From positions 1 to 26,411 of the forward strand of contig JAZKIX010000128.1 in assembly GCA_040384645.1 (NCBI GenBank): a stretch of 26,411 nucleotides of DNA. Direction: 5' to 3'. Shown in pieces: positions 22,786 to 26,411 of this stretch; position 1 is the first letter of the stretch; every line of letters starts with the position of its first letter. The translations under genes were made by a program, and so were the position numbers. This DNA comes from JAZKIX01 sp040384645. GTDB taxonomy: Bacteria; Pseudomonadota; Gammaproteobacteria; Burkholderiales; Burkholderiaceae_D. Under the pieces are notes generated by a model. That model searched no databases. It was given only the letters and a program-made list of their open reading frames with translations, and was not told the origin of the DNA.

Positions 22786-23985
22786 GTGGCCGCCTCGAAA
22801 AACCGTCGTCCGTTTCACCTTCAATCCACGCCAGCCATCGCAGCAATCTTGCTCACTTCATCGTTTTTTTTCTTGGCCGGCTGTTCCAAGCCAGTCGAAA
22901 AAGTCGAAGATATCCGCCCGGTACGCGCCATCCAACTCGGTGCTAATAGCATCGATATCGCAGCGGAATATTCCGGCGAGGTGCGGCCACGGGTGGAGTC
23001 AAAGCTGGGTTTTCGTGTTGGCGGCAAGATCATTGCTCGCAAGGTTGATGTCGGGACAATGGTTAAGGCAGGCCAAGTCTTGATGCAACTCGATCCGCTC
23101 GACTTGCAATTGGCGCAAGCGCAAGCCAATGCTGGGTTAAAGGCGGCCGAAACCAATCGGGATCTGGCCGGTGCCGATTTCAAGCGTTACCAAGATTTGC
23201 GCGATAAAAATTTCGTCAGCCAGGCGGTCTTGGATGCGAAAAGTTCAGCCCTGAAATCGGCTCAAGCCAGCGTCGATCAAGCACAGGCGGCCTATCGCGG
23301 CCAGTCGAATCAATCCGGCTATACCACGTTGGTCTCGAATGTCGATGGCGTCGTGACCGCAGTCGATGCCGAAGTTGGGCAAGTGGTGTCGCCCGGCACC
23401 CCGGTAGTGCGGGTGGCGCAATCGGGTGACAAGGAAGTGGTGATCGGCATTCCTGAAGATAAGGTCGACCAATTACGCAGCATCACCGATGTGCATGTGC
23501 GTTTGTGGGCTAACCCGAAGGAATTGATTCCCGGGAAAATTCGTGAATTGTCGCCGGTGGCTGATCCTGCAACCCGTACCTATACCGCCAAAGTGTCGAT
23601 TCCTGACGCTCCAGCTACGGTCAAGCTGGGCATGACCGCTTTCGTGACATTCGCCTCAAAAACGGCCACCCCTATGATCAAAGTGCCACTGACCGCCTTG
23701 TTCCAGGAAAAAGGCGTGACCTCGGTCTGGGTAATCGATAACGGCGCGGTTAAATTGGTGCCGGTCCAGTTAGCCGGTTCCAGCGGCAACGATTTATTGA
23801 TTGCAACCGGTGTGACAGCAGGGCAAACCGTAGTGACTGCGGGCGTGAATTTACTTAAACCCGGCCAGAAAGTGTCGGTCTTGGGCGAGGAAGGTGCAGA
23901 TAAGGTAGAGACAGCTGCAGCTACGATGGCACCGGCCAATCATGTCCAGGCTGCCGCTACCACAGTTGCCGGAGTGGTCAAATGA
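22786..23985 (+). CDS. RND efflux periplasmic adaptor lipoprotein
   Basis: A 399-residue membrane-fusion protein that links an inner-membrane RND pump to an outer-membrane channel. A lipoprotein signal ends at the lipobox FLAGC, so C33 is the predicted lipidated cysteine. Family features follow in order: YSGEVRPRVESKLGFRVGGK, VDVGTMVKAGQVLMQLDPLD (lipoyl half-motif), a coiled-coil hairpin rich in Ala/Gln (about 105-170), YTTLVSNVDGVVTAVDAEVG (second lipoyl half), and the beta-barrel and membrane-proximal domains (RTYTAKVSIPDAP, KVPLTALFQEKGVTSVWVID). The GTG start is supported by AAGGA (22774-22778), 7 nt upstream. Its TGA overlaps the pump ATG (23982-23985). The C-terminus is an Ala/Thr-rich tail. 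Substrate is unknown. Confidence 0.93.
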   Translation: MAASKNRRPFHLQSTPAIAAILLTSSFFFLAGCSKPVEKVEDIRPVRAIQLGANSIDIAAEYSGEVRPRVESKLGFRVGGKIIARKVDVGTMVKAGQVLMQLDPLDLQLAQAQANAGLKAAETNRDLAGADFKRYQDLRDKNFVSQAVLDAKSSALKSAQASVDQAQAAYRGQSNQSGYTTLVSNVDGVVTAVDAEVGQVVSPGTPVVRVAQSGDKEVVIGIPEDKVDQLRSITDVHVRLWANPKELIPGKIRELSPVADPATRTYTAKVSIPDAPATVKLGMTAFVTFASKTATPMIKVPLTALFQEKGVTSVWVIDNGAVKLVPVQLAGSSGNDLLIATGVTAGQTVVTAGVNLLKPGQKVSVLGEEGADKVETAAATMAPANHVQAAATTVAGVVK

Positions 23986-26411
23986 AAGGCGGTTTCAATC
24001 TTTCACGTTGGGCGCTCGAACACATTCCCTTAACCCGTTACCTGATCGCTGCGCTGCTGATCGGCGGCATCTTGAGCTATGGCCGGCTGGGACAGGACGA
24101 AGACCCGCCATTTACCTTCCGTGCGATGGTGGTGCGGGCCAACTGGCCAGGCGCAACTGCGCTGCAAATGGCAGATCAAGTTACCGACAAGCTGGAAAAA
24201 AAGCTACAGGAAACACCGTACATCGACAAAATCCGCAGCTATTCCAAACCGGGTGAAACATTAATCATCCTGCAACTGGATGAAGCCACGCCCCCCAAAG
24301 ACACGGCCGCATCGTGGTATCAGGTACGCAAAAAAATCGGTGACATGAAAGGCACACTGCCGCCGGGCGTGATCGGGCCATTTTTTAACGATGAGTTTGG
24401 CGACACTTACGGCTCTATTTTCGCTATTTCAAGCGATGGCTTTACCTATGCCGAAGTAAAGGAATATGCCGATTTTGTACGTCAGCAATTCTTGCGCATT
24501 CCGCTGGTGGCCAAGGTCGAGTTGTTTGGCGTGCAGGACGAGAAGATCAATATTGAGTTTTCGCACAAAAAATTCGCGCAACTCGGCATCCCGATCGAAG
24601 CCATCATCAATCAAATCGCAACGCAAAACTCGGTTGAGTCGACCGGCGTATTGGTAACCAAAACCGATAACCTGCAAGTACGCGTTACCGGTGCTTTAAA
24701 AACCGTCAAGGATCTGGAAGACCTCGAACTGCGCGCCAATGGCACGACGTTCCGGCTGGGCGATTTCGCTGCGATTAAGCGGGAATACAAGGATCCGCCA
24801 CAAGACAAGATGCGCTATAACGGCAAGGACGTGATTGGGCTGGGCATTTCGATGCAAAAGGGAGGCAATATCATCGATTTGGGCAGCCGTTTGCAAGCGA
24901 CCACCGATGAAATCAAAGGCAAATTACCGGTCGGGATCGAGCTATTGCGTGTCGCCGATCAGCCGCGCGCAGTCACGGCTTCTGTCGGCGAATTCATCCG
25001 CACTTTGATTGAGGCGGTGTTGATCGTGTTAGCGGTTAGTTTTATCGCACTCGGCTTTCATACCAAGCCGTTTCGGATTGACATGCGACCTGGTCTGGTG
25101 GTTGGCTTGACCATTCCGCTAGTGCTTGCGATTACGTTCCTGTTTATGCGGATTTTTGATATCGATTTGCACAAGATTTCTTTGGGGGCGTTGATCATCG
25201 CGCTGGGGCTGTTGGTGGACGATGCAATCATCGCAGTCGAGATGATGGTGCGAAAAATGGAAGAGGGCTTTTCCCGCTTCGATGCAGCCACTTTTGCATA
25301 TTCCTCCACCGCGATGCCGATGCTGACCGGCACCTTGATTACAGCAGCAGGATTTCTACCGATTGGGCTGGCAAAATCGGCCGCGGGCGAATACACGTTT
25401 TCCATGTTTTCGGTCAATGCACTTGCCTTGTTAATCTCGTGGTTTGTTGCCGTGTTATTTACGCCATACATCGGTTACCTGCTGCTCAAGGTCAAGCCGC
25501 ATGCAGCAGGTGATGGGCATCAGGAGCTATTTGACACGCCGTTTTACCGCCGCTTCCGGGCGACCGTGAATTGGTGCGTTAATTGGCGCAAAACCACCAT
25601 TGTCTTGACGCTGGCAATATTCGGACTGGGCGTGTACGGCTTCAAGTTCATTGAGCAGCAATTTTTCCCGGATTCAAGCCGGCCTGAATTGATGGTGGAG
25701 TTGTGGCTGCCAGAAGGTTCAACTTTTGCCGCTACCGAAGCGCAAGCCAAGAAATTTGAGCACTTCATCAGCAAGCAAGCCGATGTAGAAAGTGTGACCA
25801 GTTATGTCGGTACCGGTAGTCCGCGATTCTATTTACCACTGGATCAGATTTTCCCGCAAACCAACGTCGCGCAAATCGTGGTGTTGCCGAAGACTTTGGC
25901 AGCACGCGAAGGCTTGCGTAAAAAGATTTCAGCGGTCTTCAAAACTGATTTCCCGGAAGTGCGCGGCCGAGTCAAATTCTTGCCCAATGGCCCGCCAGTG
26001 CCGTATCCGGTGCAGTTCCGCGTCACTGGCACCGAAGTGGCGGCAGTGCGGGCTATTGCGGATCAGGTCAAAGACATCATGCGCGCCAATCCGAATGCAA
26101 TCGGCGTCAATGACAATTGGAATGAGTCGATCAAGGTGCTGCGCCTGGATCTGGATCAGGATAAATTGCGTGCACTGGGCGTTACTTCGCAGACGGTGAT
26201 GCGCGCAGCGAACACCATCTTGAGCGGCACGCCGATTGGTCAATTCCGCGAGGACAATAAATTGATCGACATTGTGGTGCGGCAACCAATAGAAGAACGT
26301 TCGACCTTGGATGTGCTCAATGACACCAATATCCCAACTGCCAACGGCAGGTCGGTAACGATCTCGCAAATTGCACGGGCGCATTTTGTTTGGGAGCCGG
26401 GAGTGGTGTGG
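23982..26411 (+). CDS. RND-family efflux pump, 5' part (runs off window)
   Basis: The first 810 codons of a proton-driven inner-membrane transporter of the AcrB/HAE-1-like RND group, cut by the window end (full members are about 1020-1050 residues). The frame is unbroken. It opens MKGGFNLSRWALEHIPLTRY, followed by helix 1 (YLIAALLIGGILSYGRLG) and the porter motif GQDEDPPFTFRAMVVRA. The TM2-TM4 region includes VLAVSFIALGF and ALIIALGLLVDDAIIAVEMM, where the two adjacent aspartates are the expected proton-relay pair. GGFLPIG-like AAGFLPIGLAKSAAGEYTFS follows. After the central cytoplasmic turn, the second porter half begins (IEQQFFPDSSRPELMVELWL). It is translationally coupled to the adaptor. 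Substrate range (drugs or solvents rather than metals, from the lack of a CusA-like Met relay) is inference. Confidence 0.93.
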   Translation, partial: MKGGFNLSRWALEHIPLTRYLIAALLIGGILSYGRLGQDEDPPFTFRAMVVRANWPGATALQMADQVTDKLEKKLQETPYIDKIRSYSKPGETLIILQLDEATPPKDTAASWYQVRKKIGDMKGTLPPGVIGPFFNDEFGDTYGSIFAISSDGFTYAEVKEYADFVRQQFLRIPLVAKVELFGVQDEKINIEFSHKKFAQLGIPIEAIINQIATQNSVESTGVLVTKTDNLQVRVTGALKTVKDLEDLELRANGTTFRLGDFAAIKREYKDPPQDKMRYNGKDVIGLGISMQKGGNIIDLGSRLQATTDEIKGKLPVGIELLRVADQPRAVTASVGEFIRTLIEAVLIVLAVSFIALGFHTKPFRIDMRPGLVVGLTIPLVLAITFLFMRIFDIDLHKISLGALIIALGLLVDDAIIAVEMMVRKMEEGFSRFDAATFAYSSTAMPMLTGTLITAAGFLPIGLAKSAAGEYTFSMFSVNALALLISWFVAVLFTPYIGYLLLKVKPHAAGDGHQELFDTPFYRRFRATVNWCVNWRKTTIVLTLAIFGLGVYGFKFIEQQFFPDSSRPELMVELWLPEGSTFAATEAQAKKFEHFISKQADVESVTSYVGTGSPRFYLPLDQIFPQTNVAQIVVLPKTLAAREGLRKKISAVFKTDFPEVRGRVKFLPNGPPVPYPVQFRVTGTEVAAVRAIADQVKDIMRANPNAIGVNDNWNESIKVLRLDLDQDKLRALGVTSQTVMRAANTILSGTPIGQFREDNKLIDIVVRQPIEERSTLDVLNDTNIPTANGRSVTISQIARAHFVWEPGVVW

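Noticed and set aside
1..26411. CRISPR array, prophage, insertion sequence, tRNA or rRNA
   Set aside because: No regularly spaced repeat array, transposase or phage gene, cloverleaf sequence or rRNA segment was seen on either strand.

Overview
The window reads as a draft-assembly piece of a betaproteobacterial chromosome, most likely Burkholderiales and probably Oxalobacteraceae. This rests on the protein types and local gene order (algZ-algR, lplT next to alr and radA, tsaB-rimI-uracil glycosylase-DUF1853, hpnCDE) and on moderate GC. It was judged by eye, without a database search. Two signs show assembly limits: a 10-N gap near the 3' end of radA, and a first ~165 bases that do not belong to the gene they join.

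Layout. 1-165: GC3-rich sequence that reads as protein on the minus strand, abutting a 5'-truncated LytS/AlgZ-type kinase that overlaps its LytTR regulator algR (to 1436). 1886-5353: a BI-1/YccA-family membrane protein with a strong terminator, then penicillin-binding protein 1C. 5546-6052 (minus): a DUF1993 protein, convergent with pbpC across a bidirectional terminator. 6380-9474: a HAMP-PAS-PAS-PAS-GGDEF-EAL cyclic-di-GMP protein split in two by a frameshift inside its second PAS domain. 9465-10916: a coniferyl-aldehyde-dehydrogenase-like ALDH whose stop overlaps that of a convergent thioredoxin-like gene. 11429-14560: a tightly coupled run of tsaB, rimI, a family-4 uracil-DNA glycosylase and a DUF1853 protein. 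14577-18725: lplT (minus), alr and radA. 18765-22521 (minus): hpnC-hpnD-hpnE for squalene synthesis plus a small DUF4085-like gene. 22786-26411: a lipoprotein efflux adaptor and an RND pump cut by the window end.

The least expected signal is a dispersed, gapless intergenic repeat of about 75-78 bp, present four times (1613-1690, 5369-5446, 17131-17207 inverted, 21578-21653). Each copy has a GGG-GTAT head, a CCGC-type block in the middle and an AT-rich palindrome at the end, at identical spacing. Other intergenic signals are a twin AAACCGGTTT palindrome upstream of the GGDEF-EAL gene, a TTACCTAATT direct repeat upstream of the efflux genes, and TAAAAT boxes 6-7 nt from the start codons of tsaB, the thioredoxin-like gene and hpnC, which suggest leaderless transcripts.

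I saw no rRNA, tRNA, CRISPR array, insertion sequence, prophage or clear defence system. The window is mostly housekeeping, envelope and signalling genes.
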